Source: Pyronema omphalodes (lineage: Eukaryota > Ascomycota > Pezizomycetes > Pezizales > Pyronemataceae). Taken from it: 64,000 nt of DNA. Position numbers and translations under genes: made by a program. Under the pieces are notes generated by a model. The model did no database searches and had not been told where the DNA came from. It saw nothing but the letters and a program-made list of their open reading frames with translations. The stretch lies in assembly GCA_024516155.1 (NCBI GenBank), contig JAJJXM010000052.1, positions 62,001 through 126,000 of the forward strand, in the 5' to 3' direction. Shown one piece after another: positions 31,839-44,488 of this stretch (its first letter is position 1; each line of letters opens with the position of its first letter).

Positions 31839-34625
31839 GCTCAGGATAAGTGGTTAGGCCAACATGATCTATACCTTCTTAGGCATAGATCAAGATCAAT
31901 GTCAAATGAATTTGGGCAAAATGAGGTTTAGGAGATTAGGGGACCTCATTAGGTGGCTTAAACCACGAGGACGCGATTTTAATTTCTCATATGCTGTATG
32001 GCACTTTCAAGCCTTGTCAGTGTATACGATTAATGCAATAAATTAATAAATAAATCTCTCTAATCACGTGGTTTTCGCTTATCAACTTACGATGTTGAAA
32101 TCAACATGTTGCTTTTCTTTATTCTTTGCAACTACACGCGAGCAATCTCCGGACCGTGTTGATATTATTATGACAGTCATTAATATCTAATCATGGCAAA
32201 AGGAATATATGCCTTGACAAGATCGATGCACATAATACTCAACAGGCTATCTCCGAAGATCTGAAGCTTAAGATCGACATTGCCGTGCAAACAACACACC
32301 ATCATAATTTATCACCTCATCACAATTCAAGGAACGCCAAGAAAAATTGTCGGATCCTAAGGCAGACAGAAAGCTTGGACCATAAGCGAGGTTCATCCTA
32401 TCGTGGAGACGTCTTAGCTAAGACAGATTCAATCTCGAAGCGAAGGTCTTAGTTTCGTTGTGTACTTCACTGTTTGAGAACCGTGCGCAACTCAGAAAGC
32501 GGGAAGCTCTAATTGGTTATGATGACCCATTCTATAGCACTTATGCCGTGCCGTGAACGGTGGCATTCTATGCAAAATGCAGCGGTAACATTAATGCCGT
32601 GTGACGCAGTTGCCAGTCCTCATATAGGCGCCGTGGTCGTAATGATTCATAACTTTTCATCAACTCCAGGAACAATGGAAGTTATGCAGTAAGGCATCCT
32701 GTACCGGTGAGTTGTGGGTACAGTTCTCACCGGTCCAACAAATCTAAAATAAGAAAGAAATACACCTCTGAGTGTATTGCGTAACTTGCGTTACAGTCCA
32801 CTAATTGTCGGTTGTTTTTGTCCTGTTTCGGATTCACTTCATCGCGCTTACAAAAGTACTCGCTTGTAGGCATTCGGCTTTAAACCCATATCGGCAAGCC
32901 AGTTAGGTAAGGCTGACAGGCTGATCTAGATGCATCGAATTACTGTCCAGTTGAAGCCATAATGCGCGTGCATCCTCGTCATGTGATGGTATCAAAGAGG
33001 GTAACGCTCTTCCATGCCAAGGCCGCAATATCCCTGCACGCTATCTCGTCTAAGTGTCTCCAACTCGACTCCATCGTCAAGACATCCACTTACGCGTCAC
33101 AGATCCGAAATCTGATAATTGGACCGGACAAACGGATTTCACCATCGGCCCAATAATATTGACTGAGATATTTCAAATGTTCTTGTCGCGGCATTTAAAA
33201 ACGGGTTTAAATCCGTGAGAGTAACGGTTTCTGCTTGTTACTAGGACAAGGGAACTTTGGAGATGTAGTCCGGATGTTGATGCCCCGTTATTTTATGTAG
33301 TTGGCCTGAAAATACTTGTGGCTTTAGCTATCTATATGTACATCTTAAAATTCATGTCAGTGTACCTAAACATAGCTTACGGCGATGTTGAGCGACATGA
33401 TACCCCTTGCCAGTCTAGCAGGAATATCCACAAGCGAAATTTCCTACTCAGCTAACTCGACAAACCATAATTGCGTCCGCATCGCTCACTCCGCCGCCAA
33501 ACCAGATAGCCGTAGATAATCCCCGCTATTGGGTAAGCTTAAAAGCTTGCCGTCTACCCCACATCGCCGCTTTGCATTCTTCCTAGTCAGTACAAAATAC
33601 ATTAAGTCTTGAGAAATCGGAAAAGACGGAGAGAATCGGATAATCAAGGAGATCGGGGTACACTTTTGAGACATTATGCGTCGTAAATAGCTGTACGGCG
33701 GCCACTGCTTGATGCAGGGAAGTGGGTTTCCCCAGCCTGGATTTTGCCACTGTATCTTATAGATTCTGGACAAGTCTATTAGAGATAGGCGATGTTCGTT
33801 ACATTCTGAAGCCGCTGCCTTGTTGTTTCCTTTCAAAGGCGAGCCAAAGATGAAAAGGCCTCCATAATTCTCCCAAAATTCTGCCGGCCTTCAACAAACA
33901 TACTACATATATATAATATCCCTCAAGACAAACTTATCTTGAGACTGATGCTTTAGAGAAGACAACGGATAAGATGAATTACATGAAACGAACCTGCATA
34001 TCCTTCACTATCCGGACTTTAAAATCTGCAAACCTTACAGGACGGATAGCCAGTGCTGTTTAACGCACCTGAGCGTATGCATTAAGCCCTTGTATCACCA
34101 ATTCCTTGGGGGTTGGCATGAACGGGCCCGATCCGAGGAATGGCTAGATCAATGGATAATCTGAGACACAGTCGGTGAATAGGGAGTTCGACTACTCTTG
34201 TACCGTCTTACAAGATATGGAGAATGAGGAGTTTCCTGGAATTAAGAGATCTCCGTCATGCGGTGTAGCCCTACCCACATGGACCTGTTGATCTTCGAAC
34301 GGCGAATATTGTTGGGACAAAATATGAAGTGAGCATGCGTGTGTTTTGCCACGTATGTCGTATACAGCATAAAAACTTCGAAATTATCACACACAAAAAA
34401 CAAAACTAGATCGTATGTAGCACATAATTTCTGGTAACGGTCAAATTGAGGAGAATTCCAACCACACAATCTTCCAGCATTTAAATTTTCTTTGTAAATC
34501 CATTCCTTATGTGATAATCAGCATGTACAAAATATGACAGGCGGACTCGTAGACAAACTACACCAAACCAAACCAAACCTATAGATAACCGCATCAATAA
34601 CCCAAGAATTTTCTGCTGTGTTGCC

Positions 34626-37505
34626 TCAAAAGTGGAAGGTCCTGTCCGATGGAAGCTCGGAAAGAGGCCTAGAACAGATGTCATTGTGAAAACCTGTCTT
34701 CCAGCCAATAAGGTCAAAGTATGTTTTGGCCACACAAGCAGATCCAAATTGAGAGAATTTAATCACCCATACTAGCGGAGCATTGATCCGTTCCAACTTG
34801 TAAATTCCATTATTGGGCTTCCACATGCTCTTTGACTTTTTGATTTCCTCGCGTATCACATCTTCCGTTTTGTCGGTTTTGATCCAAATATAACGGCAAC
34901 TTCCTTGTTGTGCAGCGATTTTGAATATTTCAGGCTGCATTGGTGTTGTTTTTTTCAGCACAGCTGTAATACGCTTTCCTTCAAGCATAACGTCAGGCAT
35001 AGCCTTATACCACCTGTATAATTTGTGGGCATCTTGGGCAAGAACAAATTGTATCTTTACTCGTGCAGCAACGCTGTCACGCGATATCCCAATTTGATCA
35101 ATTTTACCGCCTCTAACCATTGTTTCAAGTTGGGCGTCGGTGATAGTGGAAGGTAATCCATACAAAACTATAGCCCGACGTGATTTTTCAAAAGTCTCGA
35201 TAGGCGGGGTGATGTTAAGTGAGGTTAGGACACCAGAAGAAAGTTTGGGAAGAGCGGCGCTCATGTTTTTTGATTGCGGATGAGTTTCCTTTTCCACGGG
35301 TATTAAGACCTTGAGAGTGAGATCAGAATGCGGTGGCTGCTCCCGGCTGATTCCAGTTTCAATTTTAGGACTTCTTGCAAACGCAGCCATTTGAGCTTCT
35401 CGTAGTCTATTAGGACCCGCAGAATTGTCATTCTTTCTCATTTCCCAAGAGGATGGCTCTGGAAAATTCTCAAAAAGTGTGCTGTCGTATTTCCAGCGGC
35501 GGGTAGAAACAGTTGGTTGTTCACAGTTTTTTCTTGTACCTTGGGAGGATTTTTCTGAAATCCTATTCGCATCATCTTTTGAAGTCGTTTGTTTACCTCC
35601 AGAAGTCCTTATTTCAACCACGGGGACCGCTTTGAAAACTTTGTATGCCTCCTGGGGAATTTTAGAAACATCCCAAGTCGGCCTAGGCGCGGTTATTAAC
35701 ATCCAAATAGTTTTTATGGAGTAAACTTACTCGTTGTGGTGCCATCCATAATATGTATCGATGCTATCCCGACTATTAGATCTCTGCCTCCTATACCAAG
35801 TTTCATTGGGCATCGACTTGTGAGTTTTCGAAGCACCATTCTCTTCAACTGAGGTGAGATGAGTGACTTCAGGAGAGATGGGTCTCCTAAACAGTGGTTG
35901 TACGGGATATATCAAATCTTCATCTGTCGAAGGATCTCGACGCACTCTCAAGTTTCTCTTACGAGCTCGAACAGAAACAATATGCTCTGGATCATGTTTA
36001 TCGGATACTGAGACGATACTTCTTCTAAAAGTTTGTGTATCGCAAAATTCCGCGGCACTCCTGGTAAATTCCGCTGCCTGAACTAGCATATGAGCACGAA
36101 GGATTTCCAAATCCACTATTATCTTGGATCTGGATAGCGAACTTTGCTTCTCAAGATCTTCTGTAAATTGCAATTCAGTGCCTGTAGTTGAAATCTCTGG
36201 ATAACCGGAAGAATCAGAAGCCCTGCGTTGTTGATCCAATTTCGCTTGGTGCAAAATACACTCTCGCATTGACTTCTCAGTCTCACTCAACTTTTCGGGG
36301 TGAGTATCCGCATAACTACCATCCAAAGTGATCTCCTCAATCGGAGGGAGATCAAATACTTCCTTATCCTGCGCGAAAAGTTGCCGTGGAACTCTGACCT
36401 CTCTCTGTGGCTGAACCCCCACGGCCCAAGAGTTTTTATCTTTCGAAACGGCAGGAGAGAAGTTGGAGTCACAGACACCGGAAAGAACCTTTTTACCATC
36501 TTCGAGGATGCACGAAGGAGTTTCGGGGATGTGGGAAGTATCATGTCCAATTTTCTTGAAGGAACCAGGTGGGGTCAGGATATCCTGCGCTTCAAGGTCA
36601 TGGTCCATATTGGGTTCGTTTGCTGTAATTGAAGGAAAACTGAAAATCAAAACCCCCTGTTTTGCAGGAGGATTCCGAGCGGGGGGATGCGTGGTAATCG
36701 TGGGGACTACTTCCGGTCCAATAGGATTGATTTGATAGTTTTCAGGAGTAACAAGGGAACGGCCTTCCTTTCCGTTATACTTCTTGAGGGTGTTATCCCA
36801 CACAACTGTTGTTTCGGGTGGTTGCTGTATTTTACCAGGAGTACTTGTAAAATCGGAAATCCCAGAAGCAGTAACTGAGGGGGACTGTATCTGTAGAATC
36901 ACCTGTGATTCAATGATTGGCGTTGGTTTGTGTACGGAGGCCAAATAGTATGGCATATCATAAAAACGCAATCCATGACCATCCATGGCTGGAACAGGCC
37001 GTGATTTTGCCTTGACAACTGAAGGCTGGGAAGGTAAATCTCTATCAAAGCTAGTAATACTAGGCTGATCCATTGGTGGACTATTTTCAACAGCGGCTGA
37101 TGGACCAGATTTCGCTCCCTGGGTTTGAGCACATTGTAGTTCGTAGTGGTTGAGCTTCTTATTTGATTGCTCAAGGTGTTCGAGAAGTCTTTTGTGGTTA
37201 TCCCAAAGGCGTAGCATGTCTCCATTTCGGGCCCTTCTTTCGAGGTCTGGAACGCTTGCGGTAAAACCGCAGAATAATTTGTATAACTTGGAGTTAGCAT
37301 TCGTAAAATCCTCGTTTCGGTAAACCACCAAAGCCATTGAATTTTGATCTGGGGATCTCCCGCCTCCAGCCACAGCTTTATCTTCAACGGTTCTGGTAGC
37401 AGCGGTTTCCGAATAAGATACACTAGCTCTAGAGATTGCTGAAGGAGTATTGATCCCGTCATAGGGAGGCTCGGGTAGATTACTGATTTCGACTGCACTC
37501 GCCAT
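34626..37505 (-). CDS. Large protein with two C-terminal RRM-like domains
   Basis: Exon 1 is 35731-37505 and exon 2 is 34626-35682. A 48-nt intron (GTAAGT...CCTAG) joins them in phase 2, giving 943 residues. An in-frame ATG at 37601 would add 32 residues. The first about 740 residues are polar, Ser/Pro-rich and probably disordered, with a basic RARKRNLRVRR patch near the middle that may be a nuclear signal. Residues about 760-835 (AIVLYGLPSTITDAQLETMV) and about 853-930 (CRYIWIKTDKTEDVIREEI) each look like an RRM-type beta-alpha-beta fold. The aromatic RNP positions are poorly kept, so RNA binding is uncertain. I do not recognise the gene; it may be lineage-specific. The protein at 5834-7612 also pairs two RRM-like folds with a long disordered part, in the opposite order. 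Confidence 0.62.
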
Positions 37506-40500
37506 CACTCTATAACTAATGTGAGGCAGAGTCTGCTCCGCGGAGGCAAAAGAGAGTGCCGGTGTAGGGTCGTTTGAAGCTAGCGACACTATAGTTAGCA
37601 TTATTCCTGCGTTGCGCACGCACTAGACCCAGGCTGAACAGCAATTAAAACACTGCTTACCCCGTGCAGTGAGTTAATCTATGACTTGAAGCACTGCCGC
37701 CGTAGATCTCATAGATTTTCGACGTTGGCGGTTGCAGTAACGAACGTGATTCCGGCGCCCGAGATTGTGATGGTGGTGGAGGTGGTGGAAGATGGTCAAA
37801 GCATTGAGGAACTTTGACAGAACAACTGCACCTGGTGGAAGATGAGCTAAGGTGGAGTCGAGTGATGGTCAACTGTACCCTCTGAACTCAAATGTTTGTA
37901 ACTGTTTGCAATGTTTACCCCAGCCATGTGTGAACATTCATCATCTAATTAAATTAAAATCAAAATTAGAGCAGTTTTTCTATATTCAGTACATCGATGG
38001 TCAGTTATTCCCCCTGTCAGAATTCAAATATTCCCCGAATCGTTTTCCCGAATCGGTTTAGCGCTGCAGAGGGTTTTTACTCATTCACTCGCCAGAGGCA
38101 CATCGTAAAAGTGGGCTAAACTACAGTATACCCTAAGTTAACTAAAACAAAAAGGCACGGATTTACTTACCGTTTGAAATTCCTGAAGGTGTGAAGATAT
38201 CTCTATTCCAGGCCAGGTCATGGTTATTGCCTGTGATGATGAACTACGAATTAACTTCTAACTGGGTGCTCGGCCGCCGTTTTTCTAATTGGACACATAC
38301 TTGTTGAGTACTAGCACTATCAAACGAGGCAATCTATCCCTTGTGCATTTCTTTATTTGGGCAACTGATTGACCTTAATCAGATTAACCATTGAGTCCAC
38401 TCTATTGGGTCACCTTGACAGGCCAAAAGACCTTTTTGAGAAATTTTATCAGCGATTTTATCCCAAAAAGTCGTTCGCTAATATCCCCATCTTTTTCTGG
38501 ATCCAGGTTAAGTGAAAACAACCGAAACCGATTGAACTCAACTGAAATCACGCATGAAGCACGCTGAAGGGTTTACGTTTTCTACCAGCTGACCACCTTT
38601 CTCCAGACTTTTCTGGGCTTATAACCGTGTCATGTTTATACGAAGAAGGTTGATGTCATCTCCTCGCCATCAACGAATACGCAAGGCGTAAGCAGATGCC
38701 AAGAATCAGTTCGTCCGGGAAGTTGAGCACAAGAGCTCACTCGATAGTGAAACCGGCTGGTGCTAATCCCTGTATACCCTCCTGTACATGCCTTTAATGA
38801 GATTCACACGGAAGAAATCTATGAACAAGATTTTAGTAAAACATGTGACGTTACGATAATACCTACTGAAAGTCACAGGGTCAGAGGCGGTGATTGCCGA
38901 CTACTTTAACCGGTTAGACCGACTCGGATGGTTGATGCGTAAATTAACGGCATCTAGCATCGATTACTGCTCTAATTGCGAACCACGACTGAACGGGAGG
39001 AACCCATGGCGAACCAATAGTCTCGTCGACGGCAAGCTGAGCCTGCTGACTAGATGGCTGTGGAGTATTCTTTAAGGCGAGCGTACAAGAAAATGCAGCC
39101 CAAGTACAATGTTCGTCATGGATTCTTTATTGCCTCTGGCGGCGAATTCATCCGGGTGGCAAGAAAGAAGAAATCAGCTCGCCATTACATGAGATAAATC
39201 GGATGTATTTTAGCATGTCTGAAGATAGAACAGGAGAGGTGGCTGGGACAAACTGTGGTATCGCTCGCCTCGCCCCGGGTCGAACATGCGGCAGGACGGG
39301 GATGAGAATGCGGCGATAGATAGATACTCAATGTCTGCGTATACACTGCTCTATTGAAATGTAACTAACTTGCTTGTAAATACAGACGCTTCATCTAACA
39401 CCTATAAGCTGACACGCAGACATGCGCACTCAATTGCACATCAAAAGCCGAATTGCAACACGGAAGGCTGTGTTTTTCTCTACAGGGCAATAAGGCATTT
39501 TATTACCTCTGCCATTAGCATTTCTGGCGTTGAGTAAATACAGCACATGATGCTAATAAGATAGTCCCTGACAGCAGCTCGGTCCGCTGTACATATGCAG
39601 ATTTCCTGGTCGATTCAGCAATTGCCACCCCAGTAAAGCGCTTCCATGCCAGATCTGTTAGTGTAACATCGAGAGAGTTGTGAAACGAAACATCGCCGCC
39701 TGGGACGGCCCTGTAAGCGTAGGAAATGCTGTAGCCGCATGTCAGTGCCATGGGTGAAAGCTGTCATACATAACACCTTGCTGTGTAATGTGAGTGCTTG
39801 GGTGATCGCCGCTGGAAAGGCAAAAGGCAAAGCAGCGGCGGCGATGAGAATGACTGCACCTGTTTGACTTATTTTCCAACAAAGGGCTGTCGTGAGATTG
39901 GTCCATCTACGTCATTTTGGGGCTCGGGGAAACATAACTCGTATCAACTGAAGCTTACTCTAACTGCCCCAAAACTCCAAACAAATATGCAAACGTCAAG
40001 CCAAAAATTTCGTCATTACATTGGCCACGATGCCCCTCAGAATCTCATGACCTTCTATCCGGAAGACTATTCTCAGCGTTTGCGCCCTGTTGAGATCGTT
40101 TGTAATATGCCGATACTTCTGAGGAATAGCATAGTTTCCCCACTATATCGGGTTCTCTTTCCGTGCTTGATGAGATAATGTCTATCATTTCTACGACTGT
40201 ATTTCCTAAGCTGTTTCGCCCCCATCCTCACGTCGAATAGGGACCTCGAGCGCCGAATTCTGTGACCAATGCATGCTTTGTCCGAGCGGGACGGTTGGGT
40301 AGTCCGGACGTCAAAGTTTACAGACACCATGGAAGTATCGGAGGACTTTTACCTCTTTCTGCCCGGTCATTATGGAATGCCTGGGGTTTTCGAGCACGGA
40401 AAGAGGTACGGAATCAAAATAAAGGGAGCGTGATGTTGTCCAGCCACGTCACACAAACCGTTCTGGTGTCTGAACGGGCAGTAGCTAAAAAGACCCTCAA

Positions 40501-43500
40501 GACTGTCTCTCCGAAGATACCCACAATTCCCCGAATGTAACAAGGTTCGATATTCCGAGAAGCGCTAACGCCAATGACCGTCCAATGGATTCATCACAAT
40601 TCATGAGGAACCACCCGGAGCTAGTTCTCGAACAGTTTCCGCGCTTATGTGTGATTCCTACGCTTCTCGACGGATTCTGCATAGTGGCTGAGAGACACTC
40701 ACCGAGCGCGTGGTGGCAATGTATCAGTGATCAGATGAAACTAATCGAATTAACTGTTAGAATTCTCATCTCATGTGTTATGCCCTGAGACTTTCTTCAC
40801 TTACGGTTTCCCTTTTGTGGATTTTTGACTGGATGAAATACCTACCTGCGGCTAAATCCATCATCGTGCAGAATAATAATCGATACCCAGTTGTATGGGT
40901 GAATCAATATTTTCGGGACCGCAATGATCAATACCATGGACAGTTACGCCACTAACAGTGGAAATTCGGCGGTGTAGCCCTGACCGAGTGCAGTTCCAAA
41001 GTGCAATCGAACATCGTCATTCTTTGCTTTTTTTCTGTGCCGAACCTTCCAATTGGTCGGACAACATCATCAAACATCCGGCGGCAAGTCGTTCTGTGCG
41101 GATAATATGTCCTTTGAGTTACACGCCGGTACCGACAGGAACTACAGACTAACAAACCATGCTTCAGGGCGTAGAACCCTGTGAGGCGTTCATCTATCTA
41201 TCTCCCCAGTTTTCTAGGGATCCTGGGCTCAAAATGGTATTGCAAGTAAATGGGCAAGTATAGGCATACTGAAGTACACCTCATGACCACTTCATTTCTT
41301 CTTATATTCTACCTGGTGAGCACATCTAGGCTCTAAATTCCGTCCTTGTTAATTGCCTAACAGAAATTAAGATACATCCCCGTAATGTAGGTGAATCAAG
41401 CTGGTGACACTTCTGTTAACTGGAAGAGTCTTGTACACTAGGCTGAATGTCAAAGGATTTTCAGCCTTGTTGAGTAGTGACGGCGGAGTGAGATATCTTT
41501 ACGGCTAGCCTCCTCCGTCTATTGAACTCGCCAGTCCTCGTCTCCATCTATAGCTTTTTTTATTTGCTTAGTTTTTCATATACACGCTTGCAACCTTAAG
41601 GTTGTGGCGGTTTTACAGAAAATACTAGGGCCCTGGGTTTAACACAACAGGAACCCCTGGGCTTTACCCTAGTATAGGTCAATCGTTCTTTTGGGACTGA
41701 TATACTTCTTCTTCCTTTTATCCCTCTCGCGTCATCAGTTCCAAGCGCCCTGTTTACGCAAAGACCGCCTCGCCAGGTTCCTCCCTTTCCTCCTCCCCTC
41801 CCCGTCCCTCTCCTTCGGTAGCTGCTTACAACGCCTAAGAATCCCGGAGCTAGGAACGTTGCGATTGATATTTACCCTTTTGAGGTTGGAGTGTCTTGTT
41901 TTCTTTTTTGTGGGGCAGTTGACTACCAGATATATTCTAAGGTAGGATTTCCTATATCGGAAGCAAGCGCACTACTGCGCACACAGACGCCAAACCGAGA
42001 CATCGTGGCGATGGGAAACATCACACGGACGTCGCAACCAAGGAAGAAACATGAGGGTTCGTAAATAACATCCACGGATGGATGGAGGGAACATCTTTCC
42101 CTTTGTGCACGTCCATTTGTCAGCTCTTCGGGTTTCAGAACGGCGGTGAGGGCCTACTAGAGGAGGAGCGGGTCATAACTGGTTCGGAAAGTATTTTGCA
42201 TTGTCCGCGATAAAACCTAGGTCTGTCTGCGGGATGTCTCTGATTTCCGAGCGAGGGAGGGGTCTTGAAGGGGGTGTTGGGTCGTTTTTCGGGCCACGAC
42301 CAGATGTTAGCAAGATAGCCCCTGCCGGAAATTGATGAGCGGGCGGGTGATGGTGAACTGATATGCTGGATGAGGTGTTCGGTGTGATGTATTTGATGAT
42401 GTATGGCCATGCTCTGCCCAGCTCTGCGCTACCTTTAGCAGCAGACGCACGCACGTTTCGCTCAGAGAGAGCGCAGTCGGTAATAATCAGACACTGCACT
42501 GTGTAACCACGAAGATATTAGTCTCTACGCTAAGGGCCAGGGTCACAAGAGATAAAAAAAAATAAAGGTTTGATATATTTAAACACAGGCAGGAGAGGGC
42601 GAAAATGACTAGTTGGATTATGTGGAAAGCTGAGGACCGCGAGTGAGGAAATGCCGGCTAGAGACACGATCGCCACTCGCCTATTAGATCGTGGGTGAGA
42701 GTCGATGGAATACACTTGTCAGGAACAGGCGGAGTAAATCCAGACGGCTATTGAACGGTTGGCCTGGTAAAATGTCTAGCCGTGGCTAGGGCGCACCCGA
42801 ATGCCATTACGAGGGCTGACTTGCCTTTGTGCAATGCAGCAGCGAGACAACACTTGCCTGCCCCGCACCCCCTCCGTCCTCGACAGCCACGTAGGGAGAA
42901 ATTTAACGGAATAAACTACGAGACAGGCTTTTCTGTCGTTTGTTTTCGTCTGATTTCACCGACTTCTGCCTTGGGAGTCTCAGTAAGAACCCATCCGGAA
43001 GATTGTGCAGAGCCAGCCTTCTTTATGAATAATAAGCAGGGAAGATCACCAGAGAAATCACCGGGACACAACTGCACAGGGAGCCAGGTCCATGAACAGA
43101 TACCCTAGAGCACGTAATAGATGTGAAGGTGGTATCGATATGGATTGTAAGGTAGTATTCATTGCTCAAACATTGTCGAGCCTTACCTATTCTTGGGGCT
43201 CGGTCCCGGAATACGGAGGGTCAGAATGCCGAGAGGCACAAAGAACGAAATTACGGTAGCAATGATGCGCGCCGAATCTTGAGATACTTCCCCGATACTA
43301 TGAATTATAATCCCCATACATTCTTCATGTCCTATATATTGCATCATTAGAAATCCCATGCCGTAAAACTTACTTGAATAGTGTAAGTAGATTTAGCATC
43401 ACTGAAATATTCTCATGGGTAGGATCTTCCTTTTTGACTGCAATAATCGCTTTTCAAGCAATTATATAATGCAAGTGTGCTTGAATGTAAACTGAGATTT

Positions 43501-44194
43501 ATGAATGCGCATGGTTATCTCCCGTCACAGAGTAGGTCTTACTCGTCTGCCGTCTTGCGACCACATAGTGTTACCTCGTTGCCGTTCTTTATGTGAGCCT
43601 CTTGTTTCCTGGTGGTACGAGCAATCGAGGACAAGTGGATCTCCAGGTGAGTGACTGGAACAAAATCCCCCGCTTCCACCCCCCACCCCCGCACCCTCGC
43701 TACCCAGCACTATCAATAGTGGCAGATTAATATTGCGAACAAATACTGATATCTCTTAACTTTATCCCTGATTACCATGAGACAGTGCACGATAGCAGTC
43801 GTAGTGGTCTGTGTGTCGTGTGTCGAGTGCCCACTCTTACACACTCTTCCTATGCTCTCAAGACTCCATAAAAAGCCAGGCATACCCCCACAATGAAATA
43901 ATTCAACAAGCAGTCTGTTGAGCTATTCTACAGAGAAATCCAGACGATCACATTCGATTTACTCCATCATCGGAATCACAGTTTTTCAACAGCTTTAAAG
44001 AAACAGTTCATCCGCCGCAGTCTCATTCTCCACTCTCCTCATAGAAAACTCCACACGCAAATTTTCTTTGGACATCCCGAGTAGGAACTTGAGTTTGTCT
44101 CCTCTGTACTAGTTCATCCGCAGTATTTTTGAACACAATACTCTAAATTCTTGTGGTATATCAATCGTCGACAACATTCTCAATTCTGGCAATC
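37506..44194. other. Gene-poor stretch, 6.7 kb
   Basis: It follows the 5' end of the large RRM-like gene. All open frames are short and without domain character. Visible structure is limited to a 14-bp palindrome and a long imperfect hairpin at 41591-41675. Base composition looks ordinary rather than strongly AT-rich. Decayed transposons are possible but none can be named. Confidence 0.5.
41591..41675. repeat. Palindrome plus long imperfect hairpin
   Basis: CAACCTTAAGGTTG (41591-41604) is a perfect 14-bp palindrome. Then ATACTAGGG at 41622-41630 pairs exactly with CCCTAGTAT at 41667-41675, and the inner bases (CCCTGGGTT against AACCCCTGGG) extend the stem imperfectly. Confidence 0.65.
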
Positions 44195-44488
44195 ATGTGT
44201 ATCATCAAGTCACCAGCGGCATTTCAATACGCACAAACGCACACCGAGATGAAGTGGGAGGTCAATGACGATTCAAATGGGAAATGCTGTGGTGTTCTCA
44301 AGAATGATGTCTGCTCATGGGAAGGGCCAGCCGACGGCCCTGAGGGTCCCGGATACCACCGCTTTAAGTGCAAATTCTGGTTGACTTACAACTGCAACAA
44401 TTGGACTTGGGTGAACGGTTCAGCGTGCGCAGAGTGTGTTGTAAATAACCCCACTCCATGCTCGCTTTGCTCCTTTTATAAAAGATAG
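44195..44488 (+). CDS. Candidate small cysteine-rich protein
   Basis: The frame gives 97 residues from the ATG at 44195, with ten Cys, mostly in the C-terminal 65 residues (KCCG, VCSW, FKCKFW, YNCNNW, ACAEC, PCSLC). Upstream of the ATG the same frame codes a hydrophobic stretch that, with the first residues, would make a good signal peptide (TTFSILAIMCII...). It contains only a GTG at 44153 and then a stop at 44144. No AG lies between that stop and the ATG, so a spliced upstream exon cannot supply a start. It may be a small secreted protein whose start was lost, or a chance frame. A TATA-like CATAAAAAG at about 43868 supports transcription weakly. Confidence 0.35.
   Translation: MCIIKSPAAFQYAQTHTEMKWEVNDDSNGKCCGVLKNDVCSWEGPADGPEGPGYHRFKCKFWLTYNCNNWTWVNGSACAECVVNNPTPCSLCSFYKR

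Larger units (their letters stand above)
29139..34625. other. Gene-free stretch, 5.5 kb
   Basis: It lies between the 3' ends of SCC2 (plus) and the large RRM-like gene (minus), so neither promoter need be here. The first 1.6 kb is simple sequence (TGGCTTGG, GTAGCATGTAGC, GGTATGC, CACATATC and GATACGATTTGAT words). The rest is ordinary-looking but has no supportable gene, apart from a tRNA-like/SINE-like piece at about 31.7 kb. Confidence 0.5.

Noticed and set aside
31864..31960. U2-like snRNA start (ATACCTTCTTAGGC...AGATCAAG)
   Set aside because: The words resemble U2, but order and spacing do not match and the conserved branch-binding segment is missing.
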